A stretch of 10,514 nucleotides of DNA from contig CAKTFI010000035.1 of NCBI GenBank assembly GCA_934555865.1, forward strand, positions 1-10,514. The letters are read 5' to 3'. A program made the translations under genes and the position numbers. Every line of letters starts with the position of its first letter. Within the stretch, counting starts at the first letter, position 1. The DNA is from an uncultured Christensenellaceae bacterium. Lineage in GTDB: Bacteria; Bacillota; Clostridia; Christensenellales; Christensenellaceae. The notes beneath the pieces are model-generated. The model was not told where the DNA came from. It was given only the letters and a program-made list of their open reading frames with translations, and ran no database searches. Positions 1 to 5,747 of this stretch are shown here, piece by piece.

Positions 1-11
1 CCATTATATAT

Positions 12-87
12 GCGCCTCTAGCTCAGTTGGTAGAGCACCTGACTCTTAATCAGGGTGTCCGGGGTTCGAGCCCCCGGAGGCGCACCA
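12..87 (+). tRNA. tRNA-Lys (anticodon CTT)
   Basis: A complete cloverleaf can be folded by eye. The acceptor arm is GCGCCTC (12-18) with GAGGCGC (77-83), the D-arm is GCTC/GAGC, and the anticodon stem is CCTGA/TCAGG (38-42/50-54) around loop CTCTTAA. The T-arm is CGGGG/CCCCG around TTCGAGC. The anticodon CTT (45-47) reads AAG, lysine. The discriminator is A84 and the terminal CCA (85-87) is encoded, as is usual for many Firmicutes tRNAs. The promoter lies outside the window or in the AT-rich first 11 bases, so the gene may be the last member of a tRNA cluster. Confidence 0.97.
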
Positions 88-93
88 AATGCA

Positions 94-132
94 AAGAAGT
101 TTTCAAACGAAAAGTTTGGGAACTTCTTTTTT
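94..132 (+). terminator. Rho-independent terminator of the tRNA-Lys
   Basis: A 15-bp stem, 94-108 with 114-128, includes two G-T wobble pairs (102-103 with 119-120). It closes a GAAAA loop and continues into a run of T ending at 132. It lies 7 bases after the tRNA CCA end, where a tRNA transcript would be expected to stop. Confidence 0.85.
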
Positions 133-323
133 ATGTTGTCTTTGGAGTTATCACACGGCCCTGTCGTCGACCGTTGTGCATGGGGTCGCCATCATCGATG
201 CAGTGTACTGCGACTGCGAAGTCGGCACCCAATACCTCGCGAAAAGGATTCAGCGCAGGATGCCGGTTGGCAACATCCTCCGCCGTGTTTTCGGAATCGG
301 GAAACGCTCCTTTGCCAAAGAAA

Positions 324-339
324 GGACGGGGAACCGTCC
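324..339. repeat. REP-like palindrome GGACGG-GGAA-CCGTCC
   Basis: A perfect 6-bp inverted repeat (324-329 with 334-339) has a GGAA loop and is followed by CTTGTG. Short palindromes of this GGACGGTTCCCCGTCC type recur between genes in many Firmicutes genomes, from memory of such sequences. Only one copy is present in this window, so its status as a dispersed repeat is inference. Confidence 0.4.
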
Positions 340-429
340 CTTGTGTGCGGCGCCTGCCGCAAAAAGCAGGGCGGAGTGATATCTTGTTTTCTCCGTGGCC
401 GTGCATAGCTGCTCCCGTAAAGAAACAAC

Positions 430-491
430 AAAAAAAGAGTGCCTTCGTTTTTCGCGCGATGTTTGGGCCGAAATTTTAGAGGCACTTTTTT
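430..491. terminator. Probable terminator of the minus-strand small-gene cluster
   Basis: AGTGCC (438-443) pairs with GGCACT (481-486), extended by T444-A480 and T445-G479. Seven A lie at 430-436 and six T at 486-491, so the hairpin has a U-run in either direction. On the minus strand it lies about 40 bases past the stop of the CPCC-type gene, the right place to end that transcript. The loop of about 33 bases is long for a terminator, although TTCG/CGAA (444-447 with 469-472) could partly close it. For this reason confidence is moderate. Confidence 0.5.
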
Positions 492-524
492 GAAACTTGT
501 GTTTGCTTACATGCATATGGGATG

Positions 525-737
525 TTATTGGATCTCTTTCCCAGCTTTATAGGCTTTCCTGGCTTCGTTTAGGGACATCATATTGGCGCAGCCTCCCCAA
601 TCGGGGTGTTCTTCTTGCACGATATCGTTTTCCCAATTGCAAATCGGGCAGTCTTCAAAAGGTTCCTGGAATAGATATTTGCCGCAAACGGGACATAAGT
701 GAATCGCTGCAGAATTTTGGCTTGCGTTCTTGTTCAT
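525..737 (-). CDS. Small CPCC-type cysteine-rich protein
   Basis: This 70-residue protein has two CxxC knuckles, CPVC at residues 15-18 and CPIC at 30-33. Then come a WEND motif (35-38), a PDWGG stretch and the ending MSLNEARKAY. The order cysteine pair, C-P-x-C-x-W-E, then an N-x-MSLNEAR tail is that of the Cys_rich_CPCC family of small bacterial proteins. These probably bind zinc through the four cysteines, and their role is unknown. The frame stays open upstream to an ATG at 812, directly after the stop of the preceding gene. I chose the ATG at 737 because AAGG lies 9 bases before it and because the same initiation region recurs before the upstream gene. It is probably the last gene of a three-gene minus-strand transcript, ended by the hairpin at 430-491. 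Confidence 0.8.
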   Translation of the reverse strand: MNKNASQNSAAIHLCPVCGKYLFQEPFEDCPICNWENDIVQEEHPDWGGCANMMSLNEARKAYKAGKEIQ

Positions 738-812
738 AAGAGGATACCTTTCTTGGATGCCGTTGATGGAGGTTGTGCAAGCAAAGACCCGGTCGGGGTT
801 TTGCTTGCGCAT

Positions 813-1013
813 TTATTTGATCCGAAATTGTTCCAGTTCTCCGCTGGCTTGGATGTCGGCAAAGGTCCTGCCCTTTGCTTCTTCTCGTTTGCAATACCGA
901 GCCAAGTCTCGGATGCGGTAATTGCCGCCTGTTTCCGGTTGGTCCACGCAGCCGAGGATTGGGGAATCCTCCTCTCCGCAATACGCGGGTCTCTTGTTCG
1001 CTTTCTCGTTCAT
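813..1013 (-). CDS. Unrecognised small protein, 66 residues
   Basis: I do not recognise the family. The product is hydrophilic and charged, with no membrane segment or signal peptide. It has three cysteines (residues 12, 22 and 41) but no CxxC pair. The C-terminal half (RIRDLARYCKREEAKGRTFADIQASG) reads as a helix of alternating charge. The start at 1013 has AGGAAAGGA ending 8 bases upstream. An in-frame ATG at 1043 lacks such a site. The gene lies 66 bases after the acetyltransferase stop and 75 bases before the CPCC-type start, with no clear terminator in either gap, so co-transcription is likely. The shared initiation region with the next gene supports it being a real gene. Confidence 0.6.
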   Translation of the reverse strand: MNEKANKRPAYCGEEDSPILGCVDQPETGGNYRIRDLARYCKREEAKGRTFADIQASGELEQFRIK

Positions 1014-1079
1014 ACGAAGATTCCTTTCCTGTCTTGCGGGCAATGGGTTTGCCGAAGCGGCCCCGCGGGGAAGATGCCC

Positions 1080-1565
1080 TTAGACTTCCTTGCGCATGAC
1101 ATAGTTAGTGAGTGTCTGCCCCAGGCGCTCGACCTGCTGTTCCTTTTGCACGACATAGCCGCGGGCGGCAAAGAACGGGCGCGCGGTGATGGAGACATGT
1201 GCTTCAAAGTGGGTGCAGCCTCGCGCGGCCGCCCAGCATTCCAGCGCAAAGACCAGCTCTGTGCCGATGCCGCGGTGCTGAAAATTCTTGTGGACATAGA
1301 GGCGGTCCAGGTAGCCGTCGTCCGCCATGTCGGCAAACCCCAGGATCTGTTCGGGCGCGTCGTTGGCATAGGCCACCAGCGTATGATGTTCGAGTAGCGA
1401 GGGGAGCCAACGCGAGGCGTCAAATGTCTCGGGCGCCCAGGCCGCCAGCTGCGCCGGGGTGTAATCCCGGCAGTTCACATGCCACACAGTGTCGTGGAAC
1501 AGGCGTCGGATCGCAACCAGGTCTTCCTCGCGAAAGGCGCGGAGAGAGAAAAACGCGGTAGTCAT
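1080..1565 (-). CDS. GNAT-family N-acetyltransferase, YafP-like
   Basis: This 161-residue single-domain acetyltransferase should move the acetyl group of acetyl-CoA to an amine; the substrate is unknown. The opening FSLRAFREEDLVAIRRLF is beta1-alpha1. The acetyl-CoA loop Q-H-R-G-I-G-T (residues 96-102) follows YLDRLYVHKNF. The end has the paired elements VSITARPFFAARGYVV and a closing TNYVMRK. The sequence around Y-T-P-A-Q-L-A-A-W, the ITARPFF turn and the TN-YMR ending resemble Escherichia coli YafP. Length is normal for the family. The start at 1565 has AAGGAGG ending 6 bases upstream. It is the first gene of the minus-strand cluster, behind the promoter at 1601-1629. Confidence 0.88.
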   Translation of the reverse strand: MTTAFFSLRAFREEDLVAIRRLFHDTVWHVNCRDYTPAQLAAWAPETFDASRWLPSLLEHHTLVAYANDAPEQILGFADMADDGYLDRLYVHKNFQHRGIGTELVFALECWAAARGCTHFEAHVSITARPFFAARGYVVQKEQQVERLGQTLTNYVMRKEV

Positions 1566-1600
1566 CGAAAGCCTCCTTGAAAAGTCGAAAAATTACTTTC

Positions 1601-1629
1601 ATTTTAGCATGTCCGGATTCTTCCCACAA
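1601..1629 (-). promoter_or_regulatory. Promoter of the acetyltransferase cluster
   Basis: On the minus strand, TTGTGG (1629-1624) and TAAAAT (1606-1601) are separated by 17 bases. The -10 is extended by TG (TGC just before TAAAAT), which would compensate for the weak -35. It lies 36 bases before the start codon and faces away from the lgt promoter. Confidence 0.6.
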
Positions 1630-1638
1630 GCCGCTTAC

Positions 1639-1667
1639 TTGACGATTGCGGGCAAGAATTTTATAAT
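1639..1667 (+). promoter_or_regulatory. Strong SigA-type promoter of lgt-pncB
   Basis: TTGACG (1639-1644) and a perfect TATAAT (1662-1667) are separated by 17 bases. Transcription would begin near 1674, giving a leader of about 25 bases that includes the lgt ribosome binding site. It is back to back with the minus-strand promoter at 1601-1629; the two -35 boxes are only 9 bases apart. Confidence 0.88.
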
Positions 1668-1699
1668 AGCTATGTCTGAAATCCACAGGAGGAAAAGGA

Positions 1700-2590
1700 A
1701 TGAATCCTTATTTTGTGCGAAATCTATTTGGAATACAGGGGCTGGATATCCGCTGGTATGCGGTCATCATCTGCATTGGCATCTGTGCGGGGCTGGCGAC
1801 GGCCTTTTTCCTGGCCAAGCGCCGCGGGTATAACTCGGATATGCCCATCGACCTGCTGCTCGCGTGTATCCCGCTGGCCATTGTGTGCGCGCGGATCTAC
1901 TATGTTGCCTTTGAGTGGGACAGCTATAAGGACAACCTGGCGTCCGTGTTCGCCATCTGGGAAGGCGGCATCGCCATCTATGGGGCGGTGATCGGCTCGG
2001 TCATCGGGGCGTTTGTGTTCAGTCGCTATTCCAAGATCCCCTTTGGGGACATCCTGGACATCGGCGGCCCGGGGCTGATCATCGGGCAGGCCATCGGGCG
2101 GTGGGGCAACTTTGTGAATCAGGAGGCGTTCGGCAATCTGATCACCAACGAATCCCTGCAATGGTTCCCCTACGGCGTGTATATCGAGGAGCTCGGTGAA
2201 TGGCATCAGGCGACTTTCTTCTATGAGAGCATGTGGAACCTGCTCGTGTTTGCTGTGCTGCTGTGGTATTTTAAACGGGCAAAGCGCCGGGGAAATGTGT
2301 TTGTACTGTACCTGGTGCTGTATGGTGTCGGCCGCGCCTTCATCGAGGGGCTGCGGACGGACAGCCTCTGGCTGATCCCCGGAGTGGTGCGCGTTTCGCA
2401 GGCACTCAGCATTGTGCTCGTGCTGGTGGGGACGGCGTATCTGTGCATTATGCACAAAAAGCCGCAAAAGCAGAGCGAACCTTATGAGGGAAAGTACAGC
2501 CTCGCCTATGCGGAAGAAAAGAAGCGTAAGAAAAAGGAAGGAACAGCCGGAGGACGGATGCCCGCCGACGGAGAGGGAAGCGAAAAATGA
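1700..2590 (+). CDS. lgt: Phosphatidylglycerol:prolipoprotein diacylglyceryl transferase
   Basis: Lgt is the inner-membrane enzyme that adds a diacylglyceryl group from phosphatidylglycerol to the lipobox cysteine of prolipoproteins, the first step of lipoprotein maturation. The 296-residue product has several hydrophobic membrane segments. It carries the family signature G-R-W-G-N-F-V-N-Q-E-x-x-G at residues 133-145, the HQATFFYES segment (169-177) and the YGVGRAFIEGLR segment (208-219), whose arginine matches the essential one of E. coli Lgt. In the IAIYGAVIG segment, Tyr94 sits where E. coli has the important His103; tyrosine here is common in Gram-positive enzymes. The last 40 or so residues form a hydrophilic lysine/glutamate-rich tail that the E. 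coli enzyme lacks. AGGAGG lies just upstream of the start. Its stop overlaps the pncB start. Confidence 0.96.
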   Translation: MNPYFVRNLFGIQGLDIRWYAVIICIGICAGLATAFFLAKRRGYNSDMPIDLLLACIPLAIVCARIYYVAFEWDSYKDNLASVFAIWEGGIAIYGAVIGSVIGAFVFSRYSKIPFGDILDIGGPGLIIGQAIGRWGNFVNQEAFGNLITNESLQWFPYGVYIEELGEWHQATFFYESMWNLLVFAVLLWYFKRAKRRGNVFVLYLVLYGVGRAFIEGLRTDSLWLIPGVVRVSQALSIVLVLVGTAYLCIMHKKPQKQSEPYEGKYSLAYAEEKKRKKKEGTAGGRMPADGEGSEK

Positions 2591-4017
2591 GAAATTTAAC
2601 CATGCTCACAGACCTGTACGAGCTGACCATGATGTACGGGTATTTCAAGAAGGGAATGCACACGCGCGAAGCGGTGTTTGACATGTTTTTCCGCCGGCCG
2701 GTTGGAGAATCGGCTTATGCGGTCATGGCCGGGGTGGAACAGCTCATCGAGCTGGTCAATAACCTGCACTTCGGGCCGGAGGACATCGCGTATCTGCGCT
2801 CGCTCGGGCTGTTTGACGAGGAATTTTTGGATTACCTTTCGAAGTTCCGCTTCACGGGGGAAATCTATGCGATCCCGGAGGGGACGATCGTGTTTCCGGG
2901 TGAGCCGCTTGTGCGCGTCAAGGCGGAGATCGCGCAGGCGCAGCTTTTGGAGACGGCGCTCTTGAACATCATCAATCATCAGACGCTGATCGCCACCAAG
3001 GCGAGCCGGATCGTCTGCGCGGCGGGCAGCGGCAATGTGATGGAATTCGGCCTGCGCCGGGCGCAGGGGCCGGATGCCGGGCTGTACGGGGCGCGGGCGG
3101 CCATCATCGGTGGATGCAGCTCCACCTCGAATGTGCTGGCGACGCAGTATTTCGGCGGCAAGCCGGCCGGTACGCATGCACACAGCTGGATCATGAGCTT
3201 TGATAGCGAGCTGGAGGCATTCCGGGCCTATGCTGAGGTGTTCCCGGACGCTTGCATGCTGCTGGTGGACACCTATGATGTCGTGGGCAGCGGCATGCCC
3301 AACGCCATTCAGGTCTTCCGCGAGCTCAGGGAAAAGGGGCACGAGCCGCTGGGCATCCGCATCGACAGCGGCGACCTCGCGTATCTTTCCAAGCGCGCAC
3401 GCAAGATGCTCGACGAGGCGGGCTTCCCGAATGCCATCGTCTGCGCCTCGGGCGATCTGGACGAGCGGCTGATTCTCGACCTGAAGCTCCAGGGGGCGCA
3501 GATCGATAGCTGGGGCGTCGGCACGAAGCTCATCACGAGCGAGGACTATCCGGCGCTGGGCGGCGTGTATAAGCTGTCCGCGATGCAGGAGCCGGACGGC
3601 GCGCTGGAGCCGCGCATCAAGCTCAGCGAGAATATCTGGAAGATCACGAACCCAGGGTATAAGAAGGTGGTCCGCATCTACAGCAAGCTGGAAAACAAGG
3701 CGCTCGCCGACCTCATCATGCTGGCCGATGAAACGATCGACGAATCGCAGCCGCTCACAATCTTCAGCCCGACGGCGACTTGGAAGACGATGACGCTCAC
3801 CAACTACTTTACGAAGGAACTGCTGCAGCCGATCTTCGTCGAGGGCAAGCAGGTCTATGTGTCACCGACACTCATGGAGATCCAGGCGTATGCCAAGGAG
3901 CAGATGAACACGCTGTGGGACGAATACAAGCGGTTTACGAACCCGCATATCTACAAGGTCGACCTTTCGCAGAAGCTGTATGACCTCAAAAACCATCTGA
4001 TCCGCACGCGGAGATGA
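2587..4017 (+). CDS. pncB: Nicotinate phosphoribosyltransferase
   Basis: PncB joins nicotinate and phosphoribosyl pyrophosphate, with ATP, to form nicotinate mononucleotide for NAD salvage (Preiss-Handler pathway) in the cytosol. The 476-residue product opens with MLTDLYELTM, typical of the family. It has MEFGLRRAQGPDAG (152-165), GTHAHSW (195-201) whose second histidine (199) aligns with the phosphorylated histidine of known enzymes, RIDSGDLAYL (258-267) and GVGTKLITS (310-318). The ending FTNPHIYKVDLSQKLYDLK is usual for the long Firmicutes form. The ATG overlaps the lgt stop (ATGA), so translation is probably coupled. Although lgt and pncB act in unrelated pathways, they share one transcript from the promoter at 1639-1667, which ends at the hairpin at 4041-4072. 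Confidence 0.96.
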   Translation: MRNLTMLTDLYELTMMYGYFKKGMHTREAVFDMFFRRPVGESAYAVMAGVEQLIELVNNLHFGPEDIAYLRSLGLFDEEFLDYLSKFRFTGEIYAIPEGTIVFPGEPLVRVKAEIAQAQLLETALLNIINHQTLIATKASRIVCAAGSGNVMEFGLRRAQGPDAGLYGARAAIIGGCSSTSNVLATQYFGGKPAGTHAHSWIMSFDSELEAFRAYAEVFPDACMLLVDTYDVVGSGMPNAIQVFRELREKGHEPLGIRIDSGDLAYLSKRARKMLDEAGFPNAIVCASGDLDERLILDLKLQGAQIDSWGVGTKLITSEDYPALGGVYKLSAMQEPDGALEPRIKLSENIWKITNPGYKKVVRIYSKLENKALADLIMLADETIDESQPLTIFSPTATWKTMTLTNYFTKELLQPIFVEGKQVYVSPTLMEIQAYAKEQMNTLWDEYKRFTNPHIYKVDLSQKLYDLKNHLIRTRR

Positions 4018-4033
4018 CGAACAACTACATAGG

Positions 4034-4072
4034 AAAAAAAGCCTCCTGCAACGGTTTTGCAGGAGGCTTTTT
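4034..4072. terminator. Bidirectional terminator between pncB and the peroxiredoxin-like gene
   Basis: A perfect 11-bp GC-rich stem, 4041-4051 with 4057-4067, has seven A before it (4034-4040) and five T after it (4068-4072). It therefore ends pncB on the plus strand and, as a mirror image, the peroxiredoxin-like gene on the minus strand, whose stop is at 4088-4090. Confidence 0.93.
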
Positions 4073-4087
4073 GCGGATAAAATCGGT

Positions 4088-4633
4088 TTAGAGCTGTGCC
4101 AAGACTTCGTCGATGGTGGGCATGTCCATGATGTCCCGGGCGTAGTGCGCGGTCAGCACCTTGCCCGCGGCGTCGACGATGAAGAGCGCGGGGAGCTGCT
4201 GCTCGTTGCCCTCGTATTTGCCGTGCGAGAAGCCGGCTTCGGCGGCGGCAGCACCCTTGGCCTGCAGCTTTTCGAGGCCGTCGCCCAGGAGCGCTTCCAT
4301 GGATTCGGCGGGTTGGATGTCCAGCGCCTCATAAATTTTCATCGCCGGATCGCAGATGATGTCGAACGGGAGCGTGAGGCCGGAAAGCTCCTCCTCGAGG
4401 ACGCTCTTTTCGCTTTGCAGCAGGAAATAGACCTTGGCGCCCTTGGCCTCGATCTCCCCATAGCGCTGCGCCATCAGATGGATGTCATAGCGGCAGACGG
4501 TGCAGCCGATATAGCGCAGGCACCAAAAAACCGTCTTGCCCGCGCCGAGCATGTCGCAGATCTGCTGCGTGCCGCCGTATAGTGTGTCTACCGTAAAATT
4601 CGGGAAGGGTTGTCCCACCGTCAGTTTGCTCAT
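4088..4633 (-). CDS. Peroxiredoxin-like (AhpC/TSA, redoxin-domain) protein
   Basis: This 181-residue thioredoxin-fold protein is probably a thiol-dependent peroxidase or related oxidoreductase in the cytosol. The N-terminus (VGQPFPNFTVDTLYGGTQQICDML) is the usual peroxiredoxin opening. The active site is FWCLRYIGCTVCRYDI, with Cys44 and Cys47 forming a CxxC and an extra Cys38. The family's standard P-x-x-x-T-x-x-C motif is absent. This is therefore the redoxin subgroup with a C-x-x-C centre, and its substrate cannot be predicted. The C-terminal part keeps the LPALFIVDAAGKVLTAHYARD strand pair. The start at 4633 has AAAGGAG ending 9 bases upstream. It is a single-gene unit with its own promoter (4686-4715) and the shared terminator at 4034-4072. 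Confidence 0.85.
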   Translation of the reverse strand: MSKLTVGQPFPNFTVDTLYGGTQQICDMLGAGKTVFWCLRYIGCTVCRYDIHLMAQRYGEIEAKGAKVYFLLQSEKSVLEEELSGLTLPFDIICDPAMKIYEALDIQPAESMEALLGDGLEKLQAKGAAAAEAGFSHGKYEGNEQQLPALFIVDAAGKVLTAHYARDIMDMPTIDEVLAQL

Positions 4634-4685
4634 TCTTCAAATCTCCTTTGTTTGAATTTGGAAAATTCCGGGTATTTATAATTAT

Positions 4686-4715
4686 ATCTTAGCGAAAAGC
4701 GGGCAGTCTTGTCAA
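4686..4715 (-). promoter_or_regulatory. Promoter of the peroxiredoxin-like gene
   Basis: On the minus strand, a perfect TTGACA (4715-4710) is followed after 18 bases by TAAGAT (4691-4686). A TATAAT (4686-4681) overlaps this by one base but would be 23 bases from the same -35. The region faces away from the degV-family promoter. Confidence 0.65.
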
Positions 4716-4734
4716 TAGATGAGGAAACCGGTGC

Positions 4735-4763
4735 TTTACAAGCGGACGGGATTGTTTTACAAT
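4735..4763 (+). promoter_or_regulatory. Promoter of the DegV-family gene
   Basis: TTTACA (4735-4740) and TACAAT (4758-4763) are separated by exactly 17 bases. It lies inside the in-frame extension upstream of the chosen start, which supports the later start at 4824. Transcription would begin near 4770. Confidence 0.7.
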
Positions 4764-4823
4764 GAAGAAAATAAGAACGATATGGAAAATCAGCCGGACA
4801 CCGGCGAAAAATGGGAGAAGGAT

Positions 4824-5678
4824 ATGAGCAATGTGATCTTGAGCGCGGATAGCACCTGCGACTTGACGCCGGAACTGCGGGAACGCTATCAGGTCAGCTG
4901 TTACCCCTATCACATCATTTTGGACGGGCAGGACTATCTGGACAATGTGACGATTACCTCCGGGGAGATCTTTCAGGCCTATTACGATAAAAAGATTCTG
5001 CCGCAGACCTCGGCCATCAATCATTTTGAATACGCCAACTACTTTCGAAAATGGGTGGATGCAGGCAAGGAGGTCGTGCACTTAAACCTGGGCGGCGCGC
5101 TGTCCGCGTCCTATAAGAACTGCTGCACGGCGGCGCAGGAATTGGGGCACATCTACCCGATCGATTCCTACAGCCTCTCGACCGGGACGGGGTTGTTGGT
5201 CATCAAGGCGGCGGAAATGGCGGCCGAAGGCATGGGCGCGGCGGAGATCCAACAGCGGATCGAGGCGATGCGCGGCAAGGTGCACGCCAGCTTCATTTTG
5301 GACACCCTGAAATTCATGCATGCCGGCGGGCGCTGCTCCGGCGTGACGGCCTTTTCGGCCAACATGCTGAACATCAAGCCCTGCATCGTGGTGGACAACA
5401 AGAGCGGAGGAATGGATGTCGGCAAGAAATACCGCGGCAAGCTCCCAAAGGTGCTGCTCCGCTATGTGGAGGACACGCTGCAAAACGCCGGGGATTTGGA
5501 TCTCTCGCGCATCTTCATCACCTATTCGTCGCTCGACGACCCGGGCTATGTGGATCTGGTGCGGGAGGCGATCCTCGCCATCGCGCCGTTTAGGGAAGTG
5601 CATGTGACGACGGCGAGCAGCACGATCGCCTGCCATTGCGGGCCGAACACGCTGGGCATCCTGTTTATGACCAAGTAA
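4824..5678 (+). CDS. DegV-family fatty-acid-binding protein
   Basis: DegV proteins bind one fatty acid. Some act as the FakB partner that presents it to the kinase FakA for phosphorylation and entry into phospholipid synthesis. The 284-residue product has the family landmarks in order: ADSTCDLTPEL (8-18), PQTSAINHFEY (60-70), HLNLGGALSASYKN (86-99), DSYSLSTGTGLLV (114-126), KFMHAGGRCSG (163-173) and a closing CHCGPNTLGILF (270-281), the counterpart of the usual HTGPGTLG. The frame is open to an ATG at 4719, but I use 4824. GGAGAAGG precedes it, the first domain begins there, and the promoter lies between the two starts. No fakA is in the window. A terminator follows at 5703. Confidence 0.9.
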   Translation: MSNVILSADSTCDLTPELRERYQVSCYPYHIILDGQDYLDNVTITSGEIFQAYYDKKILPQTSAINHFEYANYFRKWVDAGKEVVHLNLGGALSASYKNCCTAAQELGHIYPIDSYSLSTGTGLLVIKAAEMAAEGMGAAEIQQRIEAMRGKVHASFILDTLKFMHAGGRCSGVTAFSANMLNIKPCIVVDNKSGGMDVGKKYRGKLPKVLLRYVEDTLQNAGDLDLSRIFITYSSLDDPGYVDLVREAILAIAPFREVHVTTASSTIACHCGPNTLGILFMTK

Positions 5679-5702
5679 GCCGGCGGGCCAGGGAAAATGC
5701 AT

Positions 5703-5729
5703 CCGCAGTCCGTTTTGGACTGCGGTTTT
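5703..5729 (+). terminator. Terminator after the DegV-family gene, possibly a leader hairpin
   Basis: A perfect 9-bp stem (5703-5711 with 5717-5725), loop GTTTT, is followed by TTTTCTT. It sits only 25 bases after the DegV stop and ends 7 bases before the ribosome binding site of the hydrolase gene. No promoter is visible between the hairpin and that gene, so it may act as a partial terminator or attenuator for the downstream pair. Confidence 0.85.
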
Positions 5730-5747
5730 CTTATGTAGGAGGGGACG

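Larger units (their letters stand above)
133..524. other. Gene-poor stretch between tRNA-Lys and the minus-strand cluster
   Basis: I see no convincing gene here. Reading frames of 90-150 codons are open on both strands, but none has a good ribosome binding site. Those running in from the left translate the tRNA itself, and no known protein family is recognisable. Contents are small hairpins at 200-211 (GCAGT/ACTGC) and 212-223 (GACT/AGTC around a GCGA loop), the GGACGG/CCGTCC hairpin at 324-339, and the terminator-like hairpin at 430-491. The stretch looks less GC-rich than the genes further right. It could be a decayed gene, a small mobile-element remnant or an unrecognised RNA. Confidence 0.5.

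Noticed and set aside
12..87. tRNA-Lys as an integration site with a duplicated 3' end
   Set aside because: No second copy of the tRNA 3' end is visible in the window, and there is no integrase gene.
27..479. A 150-codon plus-strand reading frame after the tRNA
   Set aside because: It starts inside the tRNA, and its first 20 residues translate tRNA bases. It crosses the tRNA terminator and matches no family I know.
1061..1070. CCCCGCGGGG palindrome as a terminator between the acetyltransferase and the small gene
   Set aside because: There is no loop and no T-run on the minus strand; it is more likely a chance GC-rich palindrome.
699..1397. A 232-codon plus-strand reading frame
   Set aside because: It is antisense to three better-supported minus-strand genes, has no ribosome binding site, and shows no protein motifs.
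4719..4823. Thirty-five-residue N-terminal extension of the DegV-family protein
   Set aside because: The extension contains the likely promoter and lacks a ribosome binding site; family proteins begin at the later methionine.
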